This document shows positions 26,593 to 35,800 of a stretch of DNA of 64,000 bases, piece by piece (positions within the stretch are counted from its first letter, which is position 1; each line of letters starts with the position of its first letter). Below the pieces are notes generated by a model. It was not told where the DNA came from. It saw only the letters and a list, made by a program, of their open reading frames with translations, and searched no databases. The stretch covers positions 1-64,000 of the forward strand of contig CBFIHA010000004.1 in assembly GCA_965662195.1 (NCBI GenBank), in the 5' to 3' direction. Source of the DNA: UBA1268 sp965662195 (GTDB lineage: Bacteria > Planctomycetota > Planctomycetia > Pirellulales > UBA1268). Position numbers and translations under genes: made by a program.

Positions 26593-27261
26593 ATGCTTGC
26601 CCCCGCCGATCTGTCACCGCCACCCCGCACCCAGCCGGTCAGCCGGACCCCGCTGTGCCGGCTGACGGGATTGGGTCTGGCTGGGCTGGCCCGGTTGCTC
26701 GCCGGGGCCAGCGTGCGGTGGATCGCCAGCCAGCCTGATACCTGTCAGCGGGTCTATTTCGCCAATCACACCAGCCATCTCGACGCCCTGCTGATCTGGG
26801 CGTCCCTGCCACGGGTGGTGCGGGAGGTGACGCGTCCGGTGGCGGCCAAAGATTACTGGTCGGGCGGGATGGTGCGGCGGTGGCTGGCTCAGGAGGTCTT
26901 CGATGCGATCCTGATCGACCGGACCGACATCAAGGTGCATCAGAGTCCCGTCGACCTGATGCTGCGGGAAGCGGGGCCAAATTTTTCACTGATCGTCTTT
27001 CCCGAGGGTAGTCGCAGTGTGACCGGAGAAGTGGGCGAGTTCAAAAGTGGGCTCTACTACCTGGCCAAGAAGCGGCCCGACATCGAACTGATTCCGGTCC
27101 ACATCGACAATCTCAACCGGGTGTTGCCGCGGGGCGAGTTCCTGCCGGTACCCCTGCTCTCATGCATCAGTTTCGGGCCGCCGCTCTGGCTGGAGCGGGA
27201 TGAGGCCAAGCTCGATTTCCTCGCCCGGGCCCGGCGGGCGGTTCTGTCGCTGAAGGAGTAG
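26593..27261 (+). CDS. plsC: 1-acyl-sn-glycerol-3-phosphate acyltransferase
   Basis: Start placed at the ATG at 26593 (MLAPADLSPP), giving 222 aa; the longer open frame would run into the preceding gene. The two acyltransferase blocks are present: NHTSHLD at 58-64, an H-x4-D catalytic pair, and VFPEGSRS near residue 138 for phosphate binding. The enzyme acylates lysophosphatidic acid at the sn-2 position at the inner membrane to give phosphatidic acid. The next gene, CdsA, uses that product, so the pair encodes two successive steps of phospholipid synthesis with a 22-bp gap. Confidence 0.88.
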   Translation: MLAPADLSPPPRTQPVSRTPLCRLTGLGLAGLARLLAGASVRWIASQPDTCQRVYFANHTSHLDALLIWASLPRVVREVTRPVAAKDYWSGGMVRRWLAQEVFDAILIDRTDIKVHQSPVDLMLREAGPNFSLIVFPEGSRSVTGEVGEFKSGLYYLAKKRPDIELIPVHIDNLNRVLPRGEFLPVPLLSCISFGPPLWLERDEAKLDFLARARRAVLSLKE

Positions 27262-27283
27262 CCGGCCGCCGGGCGGCCTGACC

Positions 27284-28240
27284 GTGAACGATATCCGAAC
27301 CATTGCTCTGATTGCCGGCGTACTGCTGCTGTTGCTGCTGGTCACCGCCGTGGGACAGTTTCTCAAGCGGCATTCGGATCGGGGCATCGATCCGGCGGCG
27401 GTGCGGACCTTCAACCTCCGGATCCGGGGCTGGTGGATTCTCTGCAGCGTGCTGGCAGCCGCCTTCTGGCTGGGGTCGACTGCCACGGTCACGCTGTTCG
27501 GACTGGTGTCGTTCTGGGCATTGCGGGAATTCATCACGCTGACGCCGACCCGCAAGGGTGATCACCGGTCGCTCTTCTGGGTCTTCTTCCTCTTCACGCC
27601 GCTGCACTATGTGCTGGTCGGGCTGAATCGCTACGACATCTACAGCGTTTTCCTGCCGGTTTATGCGACCCTGTTCGTACTCGCCCGGTCGGCGGTGGCA
27701 GGGGACTACAAGCGGTTCCTCGAGCGGACGGCGAAGATTCAGGCGGGTCTGGTGGTCTGCGTCTACTGTCTCTCGTTCGCGCCAGCGTTGCTTGAACTGC
27801 CGATTGCCACGGCGGCCGCCGGTGGTCGTGATGCCAACTTTCGGCTGCTCTTCTTTCTGATCCTGCTGGTGCAGTTTGCCGACTGCATGCAGTATGTCTG
27901 GAGCCGGGTGCTCGGCCAGCGGTTGGTGGCTGCCGCGGTCAGTTCCAACCGCACCTGGGAAGGGCTACTGGGCAGTGCCACCAGCACCGCGTTGCTGGCG
28001 GCGGTCCTCTGGTGGGCCGCGCCCCCCTACCAGCCCTGGCAGGCGGCGGTGGCCGGCCTGGTGGTGGCGGTGATGGGCTTCGCCGGCGGCATGACGATGT
28101 CGGCGATCAAACGGGACCGCGGCGTCAAGGACTACGGCACGCTCGTCGTCGGCCATGGCGGTGTGCTCGACCGGATCGATTCGATCTGCTTCGCCGCCCC
28201 GGTCTTTTACCACATGACAGTGCTTGTCACCGGCGGGTGA
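27284..28240 (+). CDS. cdsA: Phosphatidate cytidylyltransferase
   Basis: An integral membrane protein of 318 aa with about eight hydrophobic helices. The CdsA signature lies near the C-terminus, SAIKRDRGVKDYG, followed by VVGHGGVLDRIDS, with the paired acidic residues that bind metal and CTP. It converts phosphatidic acid and CTP to CDP-diacylglycerol. Translation probably starts at the GTG at 27284. It follows plsC by 22 bp, and its last 14 bases overlap the converging HExxH peptidase gene. Confidence 0.92.
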   Translation: MNDIRTIALIAGVLLLLLLVTAVGQFLKRHSDRGIDPAAVRTFNLRIRGWWILCSVLAAAFWLGSTATVTLFGLVSFWALREFITLTPTRKGDHRSLFWVFFLFTPLHYVLVGLNRYDIYSVFLPVYATLFVLARSAVAGDYKRFLERTAKIQAGLVVCVYCLSFAPALLELPIATAAAGGRDANFRLLFFLILLVQFADCMQYVWSRVLGQRLVAAAVSSNRTWEGLLGSATSTALLAAVLWWAAPPYQPWQAAVAGLVVAVMGFAGGMTMSAIKRDRGVKDYGTLVVGHGGVLDRIDSICFAAPVFYHMTVLVTGG

Positions 28241-29210
28241 CCGGGACTGCGGCCGTCCCCGGCTCGGGGGCACTGGCTTCCTGGCGTTGAGCCCGCCGGG
28301 CCTGCAGCACGTAGATCGACTGCCGGCTGGTCGTGGTGGCCAGGCGCTGGGGGTTGGGCTGGCGGCGGGGGGTCGGGTCGGGGCTCTGGCCCCGGGTGGT
28401 CGGTGACCAGCTTGCCGGCTCCGGGATGACCGCCGCAATGGCCGCCGGTGGTGCCGGGCAGCCCCGCTTCACCCAGTCGAGCCAGGTCTGTTGCAGGTTT
28501 GCCAGATCGCCAACGCCGTAGTGGCGACCAAGGGCCGCCGCCCAGTCTTTGCCGTCGAGTCCGTCGCCGACAAAGGCAACATACCGGCGGCGGCCTCCAC
28601 GCTCGATCAGGTACCGGGCCAGTGAATAGCCCTGGGCGTACAGCGGCAGCACATCGGCCGGGTACTCCCGCATGGCGAACATTTCGGGAAAGGCGATGCC
28701 GCGGCCGGTCCGCAGAAATTCAATCAGCATGCGGTGCTGACGGGCCCGCTCCACGGGATGTTCGACCGTGGTGCAGGCCCCTTCGTCGGCCCACCGCGGC
28801 AGTGGCTGCCGAAAATGGCTGGCGAAAACAGTGTGGGTGATTTCATGGGGCAGAACTGAGTCGAGAATCCGCTCTTCACTGCCCTGAATGGTCATCGTCC
28901 AGTTGAAGACCTCACCCCGGTCGAAGACAAAACTGGTGGCGCCGCCAGCACCCAGGTGTGGGGCGACCTGTGCGGTGATCGGGCAGGGACGGCTCCAGCG
29001 GGGCAGCGGTTTGCCAGTCCATTCAATTGCCAGATCGTGGCGGTACTGTTCGGCGGCATCACCGATCCGCCGGGCCAGCTGCTCGGAGGGCGCCTCAATG
29101 ACAAAGTTGGCGGTGCGATAGCCGGCCGCCCGTGCTTCTGCGGTGGCGATCAGACCGATCACCGCCAGCAGCGGAAGGAAAACTCGGGAACCGATTGTAC
29201 CGACCAGCAT
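28227..29210 (-). CDS. Secreted HExxH metallopeptidase (peptidase MA-like)
   Basis: The start is placed at the ATG at 29208-29210 (MLVGTIGSRVFLPLL), which gives a clean signal peptide ending near residue 28 (AEARAAG); the longer frame has no signal. The protein is 327 aa. The zinc motif HEITH spans 122-126, and WADEGA at 140-145 supplies the likely third ligand, Glu143, as in gluzincin peptidases of the MA type. A proline- and arginine-rich tail of about 80 residues follows the catalytic domain. The gene lies 107 bp downstream of a LysM gene, itself downstream of rsmH, suggesting a cell-envelope role. The substrate is unknown. Confidence 0.8.
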   Translation of the reverse strand: MLVGTIGSRVFLPLLAVIGLIATAEARAAGYRTANFVIEAPSEQLARRIGDAAEQYRHDLAIEWTGKPLPRWSRPCPITAQVAPHLGAGGATSFVFDRGEVFNWTMTIQGSEERILDSVLPHEITHTVFASHFRQPLPRWADEGACTTVEHPVERARQHRMLIEFLRTGRGIAFPEMFAMREYPADVLPLYAQGYSLARYLIERGGRRRYVAFVGDGLDGKDWAAALGRHYGVGDLANLQQTWLDWVKRGCPAPPAAIAAVIPEPASWSPTTRGQSPDPTPRRQPNPQRLATTTSRQSIYVLQARRAQRQEASAPEPGTAAVPVTRR

Positions 29211-29317
29211 GCGACCACCACTTCCAAAGGTTCTGCCGCCGGGCGTTTCAGCCGCCAGCGGTGAGCGGCGGACGTTAGCGGTGGCTTCCGAACGGAACCA
29301 GAGCGGTTTCGCGGGGC

Positions 29318-30103
29318 TTAGTCGGCTGGCACCAACCGTGGCCAGGCAAGTTGCAGCCGCGCCGCTGGGGGAATTTCCAGTGTCGTTCCGGCAGCGAGGG
29401 AAGTGCGGGGGTCGAGGGCCCGATTCCAGGCAAAGAGGCTGCGGTAGTACCGGCCGTCTCCATAAGCTCGTTCCGCAATGCTCCACCAGCAGTCATCGGC
29501 CACCACTTCGTAAGGCTGGCCGGGGATGACGGGAGATGGGCCCGGGGCCGCCGCTGCCTGAGGGGGCCCCGGAGGTGTTTCCACGGCCCGGGGGACGGTC
29601 GAACCTGCCGTTGATCGGGCAGGCGGCTGTGGGGAGGGTGGTGGGAGAATTGAAGTGGCCAAAGGCTGCGCCGGCCGCACGAGTTCTCGATCGGCCGCCT
29701 GCCACGGTGGGGCCGTGGTGACGACCGGTTCCTCGTTCGACACCAGCCGGGTGGATGGTGTCGGTGCTGAAAATCGCGAAGTCATATTTGCGGAACCGGC
29801 CTGCAATCCGTCTGCAACGACAGGTGGCTTGAGCGCCGGAAAATCGGCGGGGGTGGGCCGTTGAAACCGGGATTCCGCGGGCGGTTCCGCCGGGTCTGAC
29901 CGCAACGATTCGGGCCGGGGTCGCGGCGTGAGCACCGGGGGCGGCACCAGCGGGGTGGGAGCGGTGGTTCCCGCGGTGGCATGAATGTCGGGGCCCGTCC
30001 CCTTCGGCGGCCGCGGGCTCAACAGCCTGATCGACAGCGCAGCGACGAAGACCCCGACCAGCAGGCCGAGCAGTGCCAGCAGCAATCGCGACTCGCGTCC
30101 CAT
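29318..30103 (-). CDS. Membrane-anchored, proline-rich LysM protein
   Basis: A 261-aa protein in three parts: an N-terminal membrane helix (LLLALLGLLVGVFVAALSI, about residues 7-25); about 160 residues rich in Pro, Ala and Thr, probably an extended spacer; and a C-terminal LysM-like domain (YEVVADDCWWSIAERAYGD to TTLEIPP). LysM domains bind N-acetylglucosamine-containing glycans such as peptidoglycan. The gene sits directly after rsmH, where most bacteria have ftsL, also a short single-helix protein. It may therefore take part in division or wall attachment, but that is inference from position. Confidence 0.8.
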   Translation of the reverse strand: MGRESRLLLALLGLLVGVFVAALSIRLLSPRPPKGTGPDIHATAGTTAPTPLVPPPVLTPRPRPESLRSDPAEPPAESRFQRPTPADFPALKPPVVADGLQAGSANMTSRFSAPTPSTRLVSNEEPVVTTAPPWQAADRELVRPAQPLATSILPPPSPQPPARSTAGSTVPRAVETPPGPPQAAAAPGPSPVIPGQPYEVVADDCWWSIAERAYGDGRYYRSLFAWNRALDPRTSLAAGTTLEIPPAARLQLAWPRLVPAD

Positions 30104-30200
30104 ACGAGACCAGCAGAGGGTGTCGCCTCGTGACCACCGGTGGCCGAGGCTGGAAGCGGGGCCGGATTCTGCTGAAACCCGGCCGCCGCTGCCAGAGCGA

Positions 30201-31115
30201 TCAGGCGACGCGTGCCGCCGCCCGCAGCCGGGCGGACCGGGACCTAGAATTGGCCTCCACCTCGTCAGGCTGGGCCGTGAGCGGTGAGCGGGTCAGGCAG
30301 TCCCAGGTCTGCGGGCTGCGGAAGGCCGTTTTCACCAGCCGGTCCTCAAGTGAATGAAACGCGATCACTACCAGCCGGCCGCCGGGCCGCAGGCGTGTCG
30401 GAATGCGTTCCAGGGCAATCTGCAGACTTTTCAGTTCTTCGTTGACCGCTATCCGCAGGGCCTGGAAGGTGCGGGTGGCGGGATGGATGCGGGAGGGGGG
30501 CGATTGGCGAGGAATGGCCGAGGCTATGAGTCTGGCAAATTCGCGGGCCGACTCGATCGGCTGCTTCTCACGGGCTGCAGCGATTCGGCGGGCAATCCGA
30601 CGGCTGTAGCGTTCTTCGCCAAATTCGTAGATGAGGTCGGCGAGGGTTTCAGGCCGCATCCGGTTGACGAGTCGCCAGGCTGGATCTCCTTCGGTGGGGT
30701 CAAACCGGAGGTCGAGTGGCCCCTCGGCCTCGAACGAAAACCCGCGGCTCCGATCGGCCAGTTGGTCACTTGAGAGACCGACATCCAGCAGCACCCCGTC
30801 GACGGTCCCGACTCCGACGGCGTCGAGGACCTCAGGAATGTCGCGGAAGTTGGCCTGGGCAAAGCGGATTGGCAGGCCGGTTAGTTCTGTGGCTCCCCGT
30901 TGGATGGCAGCTGGATCGCGGTCGATGGCGATCACCCGGCCGGTTGGACCGACCGCCTCAGCCAGCAGCCGGGTGTGACCACCGCCGCCGAGCGTGCCAT
31001 CGACAACGGTCATGCCGGGCTTGAGGGCGAGGTACGAGAGCGACTCCCGTGGCATCACACTGACGTGCTGGCTGGTCGCGGAAGGCCGAACCGGCCGGGG
31101 CGGTGTTTCACTCAC
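30201..31115 (-). CDS. rsmH: 16S rRNA (cytosine(1402)-N(4))-methyltransferase
   Basis: A protein of 304 aa that matches RsmH (MraW) throughout. QHVSVMPRESLSYL opens the enzyme, VDGTLGGGGHTRLLAE is the SAM-binding loop, DGVLLDVGLSSDQLAD follows, then HPATRTFQALRIAVN and the closing GGRLVVIAFHSLEDRLVK. It methylates N4 of C1402 in the ribosomal P site. In most bacteria it opens the division and cell-wall cluster; here it is followed by a LysM protein rather than ftsL/ftsI. It is divergent from queA, with 94 bp between the starts. Confidence 0.95.
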   Translation of the reverse strand: MSETPPRPVRPSATSQHVSVMPRESLSYLALKPGMTVVDGTLGGGGHTRLLAEAVGPTGRVIAIDRDPAAIQRGATELTGLPIRFAQANFRDIPEVLDAVGVGTVDGVLLDVGLSSDQLADRSRGFSFEAEGPLDLRFDPTEGDPAWRLVNRMRPETLADLIYEFGEERYSRRIARRIAAAREKQPIESAREFARLIASAIPRQSPPSRIHPATRTFQALRIAVNEELKSLQIALERIPTRLRPGGRLVVIAFHSLEDRLVKTAFRSPQTWDCLTRSPLTAQPDEVEANSRSRSARLRAAARVA

Positions 31116-31209
31116 GTGAGTCTTGATTGCTCGTTGGTTCTGAGAGACATCATTATCAGCTTATCACCACGAAGGCTCGAAAAATCTGCGGTACGGTACG
31201 CTCTGCCTC

Positions 31210-32280
31210 ATGCACACCGACCCCGACCTTGCTGGCAGCTACGACTATGACCTGCCGCCGGAGCTGATTGCCCAGGAGCCACTGGCCGACCGGGCGGCGG
31301 CCCGGCTGCTGGTGGTGGAGCGGGCAACCGGCCGCCTGCGGCACGCCCAGATTCGCGATCTGCCCGAGTTGCTCAGCCCGAACGATCTCGTGGTGGTCAA
31401 CGACACCCGGGTCGTGCCGGCCCGACTGAACGGCCGGCGAGCCCGGACCGGCGGCCGCTGGGAAGGCTTGTTTCTGGCAGAGTTGCCGGCCGACGAGGGC
31501 CGGCGACGCTGGTCGATCCTGGCCAAGACCCGGGGCCGACCGGCTGTCGGCGAGCGGATTGTGCTGGTCGATCCAGCGGGAGCCGATGCTGCCGAACTTG
31601 TGCTCGTCGGCCGCGGCGAGGGGGGGGCCTGGCTGGTTGAGCCGCAGGCTGACGAACCGACCCCGGTGGTGCTGGCTCGCGTCGGCCGCGTGCCGCTGCC
31701 GGGCTACATCCGTGGCGGTGAGGCCCGGGGGGAAGATGTCGATCGCTATCAGACGGTCTTTGCCGAGCAGCCGGGTTCGGCCGCCGCGCCGACAGCGGGG
31801 CTGCACTTCACGCCGCAGTTGCTTCAGCAGCTGAGTGACCGGGGCCTCAGCCGGGCTGAGGTGACCCTGCATGTCGGCCTCGACACCTTCCGACCGATCG
31901 GCACCGAGCGGATTGCCGACCATCCGATGCACACAGAGTGGTGCGCGGTGTCCGCGGCGACGGCGGCGGCTGTGCGGGCGACCCGCGATCGCGGCGGCCG
32001 CATCGTGGCGGTCGGCACAACCGCGGTACGCTCACTCGAGACGGCCGCCCGCGATGGCCAGATCGGGCCGTTCACCGGGCCGACGAATCTCTACATCCGC
32101 CCGGGCTTTCCCTTTCATGCGGTCGATTGCCTACTCACCAATTTTCATCTGCCGCGAACGACGCTGATGGTGCTCGTCAGCAGCCTCGCCGGTCGCGACC
32201 TCATCCGCCGGGCCTACGCCGAGGCGATCGCTGAGCGCTACCGCTTCCTCAGCTACGGCGATGCGATGCTGATTTTGTGA
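31210..32280 (+). CDS. queA: S-adenosylmethionine:tRNA ribosyltransferase-isomerase
   Basis: A protein of 356 aa that matches QueA from end to end. YDLPPELIAQEPL and AARLLVVERATG open it, NDLVVVNDTRVVPARL and the C-terminal GLHFTPQLL, TNLYIRPGF, TNFHLPRTTLMVLVS motifs are all present. The enzyme transfers and isomerises the ribosyl group of SAM onto 7-aminomethyl-7-deazaguanine in tRNA to make epoxyqueuosine. The length is normal. It stands alone and is divergent from rsmH. Confidence 0.96.
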   Translation: MHTDPDLAGSYDYDLPPELIAQEPLADRAAARLLVVERATGRLRHAQIRDLPELLSPNDLVVVNDTRVVPARLNGRRARTGGRWEGLFLAELPADEGRRRWSILAKTRGRPAVGERIVLVDPAGADAAELVLVGRGEGGAWLVEPQADEPTPVVLARVGRVPLPGYIRGGEARGEDVDRYQTVFAEQPGSAAAPTAGLHFTPQLLQQLSDRGLSRAEVTLHVGLDTFRPIGTERIADHPMHTEWCAVSAATAAAVRATRDRGGRIVAVGTTAVRSLETAARDGQIGPFTGPTNLYIRPGFPFHAVDCLLTNFHLPRTTLMVLVSSLAGRDLIRRAYAEAIAERYRFLSYGDAMLIL

Positions 32281-32557
32281 GTCTGCAACAGCGACCGCTG
32301 CAGTTTTCGGCTTGTGCAGAGGTTGCCTGTTAGCCGCCTCTTTCGGAAGCCGGCAGGTCACTGCAGGAAAATGGCCACGGAAACGACAAAAGAAAGAGCA
32401 ATTCCCAACCCCAGAAATACCTCTTAAGGGTGGGCTCTACGCTCAGCGGTAAAGATTCTGTGTGGCTGGATCGATAGACAAAGAGGGGCTGGTTGCTCAT
32501 CAGTCAGGCTCGCCCAGGAGAGGGTGTCTTCCCGCGGATTTTTGGAGGGCTGACAAC

Positions 32558-33241
32558 TTGGCGATTCTGTCGTACACCAAGCAATTCTGTTTTATCCACA
32601 TTCCGAAAACAGCCGGGAAGAGCATTGGTACAACGCTCGGTGCATACGGCCAGCCAACTGCCTCATCCACGTATAATCGGATGCTTGCCTGCGTTGGCAT
32701 CCGGGTGAACCATTACGGTCCCTACCGAACCCGAAGATTTCGTGTGCATGCGACGGCGAACACAATACGCCGGAACCTGCCACGAGGGGTTTTTGAACGC
32801 CTCTGGTCGTTCTCGTTCGTGCGAAATCCCTGGGACATGCTGGTGTCGCAGTACGAGTTTATCCGCCAGAGTCCAGACAATAAACGGCACAGGCAAATCG
32901 CCCCACTGACGTTTCAAGAGTTTGTAAAGATCTGGCTCAGCAAGAAGGGGTGCCAGGGACGACAAAAGCGATTCATTGTTGATGAATCAGGCCGCTGCAT
33001 TGTTGATTTCATTGGTCGCTATGAATCGCTCTCGGTCGATTTTCAAGTGATTGCACGACGAATCGGTATCACGGCTGAATTGCCGCAGGTTGGACGTTCT
33101 TCTCGCCGTGATTACCGCCACTATTACAGTGACGATTTGGCCGCGCTTGTCGCAGCAGAATTGGCCGAAGACATCGCTTTCTTTGGGTACTCGTTCGACG
33201 ATCTTCCCGCCCAAAAGAATCTGCTGAAGCGGGCGGCTTAA
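32558..33241 (+). CDS. Sulfotransferase family 2-like protein
   Basis: I choose the TTG at 32558 as start because GGAGGG ends eight bases before it and because sulfotransferases of this type begin just ahead of the PAPS-binding loop; the open frame itself extends back to 32462. This gives 227 aa. FIHIPKTAGKSIGTTL near residues 12-27 is the 5'-phosphosulfate loop and FSFVRNPWDMLVSQY is the 3'-phosphate motif. The family transfers sulfate from PAPS to carbohydrates, usually at the cell surface. The sequence looks less GC-biased than its neighbours and is flanked by long spacers on both sides, which fits recent acquisition. Confidence 0.8.
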   Translation: MAILSYTKQFCFIHIPKTAGKSIGTTLGAYGQPTASSTYNRMLACVGIRVNHYGPYRTRRFRVHATANTIRRNLPRGVFERLWSFSFVRNPWDMLVSQYEFIRQSPDNKRHRQIAPLTFQEFVKIWLSKKGCQGRQKRFIVDESGRCIVDFIGRYESLSVDFQVIARRIGITAELPQVGRSSRRDYRHYYSDDLAALVAAELAEDIAFFGYSFDDLPAQKNLLKRAA

Positions 33242-33814
33242 TTTGTCCCAGCCCACGGCTGGCTTGAATGAGGCTGTTCGGTTAACAGCCTGCCGAGTTG
33301 GACCGCCGTCGCGGGGGGCGTTGGGCTCTCCCGCAGACCCTCGGCGTTTCCGGGTGTTTCCCGAACGGACTTGGCGGCGGCCCCCGGGATAAATGAGAGC
33401 CGTCGAATGCCGACGTGGTTTCTGAGGCAGCTTTTGGGCCGAAAAGCATGGCCGCCAAGGGCTTTTCTGCGGACAGGCAGGGTCGCAGACTGCCGAGAAT
33501 ACGTTCGCGGTATTCGGTCCGAGTTGGGACAAGTTGTGATGTCCGCAAGCGGCTGCATCTGACTCAGCGTGTACGGTGCGTCGTGCCGCCTTCGCAGAGA
33601 TTGACGTGGCGGTTTCAAAAGCGTCTTTCTTGCCCACCCCAGCTCACTGGATTCGCGGTTCGGGTATCCTGTCGGTCAGTTGCTCGGTGGAATATCTGCC
33701 CCGCGGTCCGGACTGCCAGCCGTTTCCGACGTCGCTTGACAGGGACGGCTCACACACCGTCGCTTGAATTCGGAAAAGCGTCGTCAGAATTTGCATCGAA
33801 ACGAAAGGATTTCC
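33242..33814. other. 573-bp spacer without a recognisable gene
   Basis: Several short overlapping frames exist on both strands, none with a recognisable product, a good ribosome site or family motifs. Together with the sulfotransferase gene it forms a stretch that is less GC-rich than the surrounding genes, so it may be the rest of a transferred segment. Confidence 0.5.
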
Positions 33815-34444
33815 ATGGCCACGATTCCCCAGGAAGACGTGCTCGTCATTCCCCGCAGCCTGCTGGAGCAGGCCGGGATGTTTCAGGGGTTTTGCGGAGA
33901 GGTCGACCGGTACCTGTCGATGCTCCTCGACCCCAAGCAGACCCGCTGGATGCCGCGGGCCACGGCCGAAGAGGACCCGTCATTCAAACAACTCATCCCC
34001 TACTGCCTGCTCAGCTGGCAGGCAAATGACGGCACGCCGCAATACTTCGCCTACACCCGCGGTGGCGGCCAGAGTGAGGCCCGGCTGCGAGCCAAACGTT
34101 CAGTCGGCATCGGCGGCCACATTGCCAGCACCGACGGCGCGCACGGCGACGACGCCTCGTACGAAGCTGGGATGAGGCGGGAACTCGAGGAAGAAATCGC
34201 GATCACCGGTGGCTTCACCAGCCGCTGTGTCGGCCTCATCAACGACGATGCCACCCCCGTCGGGAGTGTGCATCTCGGCATTGTCCACGTGCTCTCGCTG
34301 GAGCTGCCCAAGGTGCAGTCCTGTGAGTCGGAGCTGATCGACTGCGGCTTCGAACCGTTGGCCGACCTGCTGGCCGACCGGGAGCGATTTGAAACCTGGT
34401 CGCAGATCGCCCTCGACGCGGTGGCGGCAGGCAGCCTCGGCTGA
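33815..34444 (+). CDS. Nudix-fold hydrolase-like protein
   Basis: Start placed at the ATG at 33815 (MATIPQEDVLVIPRS), preceded by GAAAGGA; 209 aa. The Nudix box is visible from GIGGHIAS near residues 98-105 through YEAGMRRELEEEIAI at about 116-130, giving the G-x5-E-x7-RE-x2-EE pattern with an insert of Asp/Gly residues after the first Gly. Nudix enzymes hydrolyse nucleoside diphosphates linked to other groups. The opening LVIPRSLLEQAGMFQGF and the C-terminal ESWSQ-like tail match a phosphoesterase subgroup seen widely in bacteria without a known substrate. No operon link is evident; the cysteine desulfurase gene starts 51 bp later. Confidence 0.8.
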   Translation: MATIPQEDVLVIPRSLLEQAGMFQGFCGEVDRYLSMLLDPKQTRWMPRATAEEDPSFKQLIPYCLLSWQANDGTPQYFAYTRGGGQSEARLRAKRSVGIGGHIASTDGAHGDDASYEAGMRRELEEEIAITGGFTSRCVGLINDDATPVGSVHLGIVHVLSLELPKVQSCESELIDCGFEPLADLLADRERFETWSQIALDAVAAGSLG

Positions 34445-34495
34445 TCGGCCAGCCGCCGGCTGTTGTCCGGGTCGGTTTCTGGCCAGAATGGAGGC

Positions 34496-35677
34496 ATGCC
34501 CGCCGACGCCTCCATCTATCTTGACAACCATGCCACCACCCGGCTCGATCCGCTGGTGCTTGAGGCAATGCTGCCGTGGCTGACGGATCACTACGGCAAT
34601 GCCGGCAGTGGAACCCACAGCCTCGGGCTGGAGGCTCGGTCGGCTGTTGATGCGGCCCGGCAGCAGGTCGCGGCCGCGATCGGGGCGATGCCGCGGGAGG
34701 TGGTCTTCACCAGCGGGGCGACCGAGAGCGTCAACCTGGCCCTGGCCGGCGCAGCCAGTCGGCGGCCAGGGGGCCGGATTGTGGTGGTGGCGACGGAGCA
34801 TGCGGCGGTGCTGGACACCGCCGCGCATCTTGAGCAGCAGGGCTACTCGGTGATCCGGCTGCCGGTCGTCCCCAACAATGGCGAATGCCCGGGACTCCTC
34901 GATCCGAAGCAGCTGGCAGCCGTGGTTGATGATCAGACCGCCGTCGTTTCGGTAATGCTTGCCAACAATGAAATCGGCGTCATCCAGCCGATCAGCGACT
35001 TGGCTGCGATCGTGCACGATCGCGGGGGACTGCTGCACGTCGATTGCGCCCAGGCGGTCGGCAACATTCCAGTCGATGTCGATTGCCTCGGTGCCGACCT
35101 GGCGAGTTTTTCGGCTCACAAGTGCCACGGTCCCAAAGGGGTCGGGGCCCTCTATGTCCGTCGTCGCGAGCGGCTGGTGCGGCTCGATCCCCAGGTCTTC
35201 GGCGGCGGCCAGGAGCGGGGGCTGCGAAGTGGCACACTCAACGTGCCCGGGATCGTCGGCATGGGCAGGGCCTGCGAGCTGGCGGTGGCGGGGCTGCCGA
35301 GGCTGCCAGCGGTGGTGGCGGCGGCTCGGGACCGACTCTGGCAGCAGCTCTCAACGTTGATTCCCGCGCTGAAGCTCAATGGTCCACCGCTGCGCATCGG
35401 GGTACGACTGCCAAACAATCTCAACGTCGAGTTCCCCGGTGTCGATGGTGGAACGCTGCTGGCCGAACTCTCCCGAGCGGGCGTGGCCGCAAGTGCCGGC
35501 AGCGCCTGCTCCAGCGAGCAGCCCCGGCCCAGCCATGTGTTGCTGGCCCTCGGGCTTTCGGACGAGGAGGCCCGCCGCAGCCTGCGGTTCGGGCTTTCCC
35601 GGCTGACCACCGCGGCCGAAATTGATCGGGCCGCCACTGCTGTTTTTGCCGCCTGGAGGCAACTTTCCGGCAACTGA
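34496..35677 (+). CDS. Cysteine desulfurase (NifS/IscS family)
   Basis: Start at the ATG at 34496, with GGAGG just before it; 393 aa. The PLP-dependent aminotransferase-V fold is clear: YLDNHATTRLDPLVLEAML, FTSGATESVNLAL, AHKCHGPKG with the PLP lysine at 209, and SAGSACSS with the active Cys at 338. The enzyme takes sulfur from cysteine as a persulfide for Fe-S cluster and thio-cofactor synthesis. An A-type Fe-S carrier gene follows 123 bp downstream, supporting an Fe-S role. Confidence 0.93.
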   Translation: MPADASIYLDNHATTRLDPLVLEAMLPWLTDHYGNAGSGTHSLGLEARSAVDAARQQVAAAIGAMPREVVFTSGATESVNLALAGAASRRPGGRIVVVATEHAAVLDTAAHLEQQGYSVIRLPVVPNNGECPGLLDPKQLAAVVDDQTAVVSVMLANNEIGVIQPISDLAAIVHDRGGLLHVDCAQAVGNIPVDVDCLGADLASFSAHKCHGPKGVGALYVRRRERLVRLDPQVFGGGQERGLRSGTLNVPGIVGMGRACELAVAGLPRLPAVVAAARDRLWQQLSTLIPALKLNGPPLRIGVRLPNNLNVEFPGVDGGTLLAELSRAGVAASAGSACSSEQPRPSHVLLALGLSDEEARRSLRFGLSRLTTAAEIDRAATAVFAAWRQLSGN

Positions 35678-35800
35678 AGCCGGGATGGCTCTTTGCCCAT
35701 CGCTGCGGCCGGGATAAACTTTGGTGTTTGTGGTGCCCTTTTGCCAGCCGGCCCTTCGGTGGCGGGTCACATCGCGAATTGTTCTCTGGAGGATGCACAG

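Noticed and set aside
32425..32465. tRNA-like stretch (GGGCTCTACGCTCAGCGGTA) before the sulfotransferase gene
   Set aside because: It resembles the 5' half of a tRNA, but no D-arm or acceptor stem closes, and no T-loop GTTCRANNC follows at the right distance.
34100..35128. 342-aa minus-strand frame across the Nudix and desulfurase genes
   Set aside because: It spans two recognised plus-strand genes and has no motif of its own.
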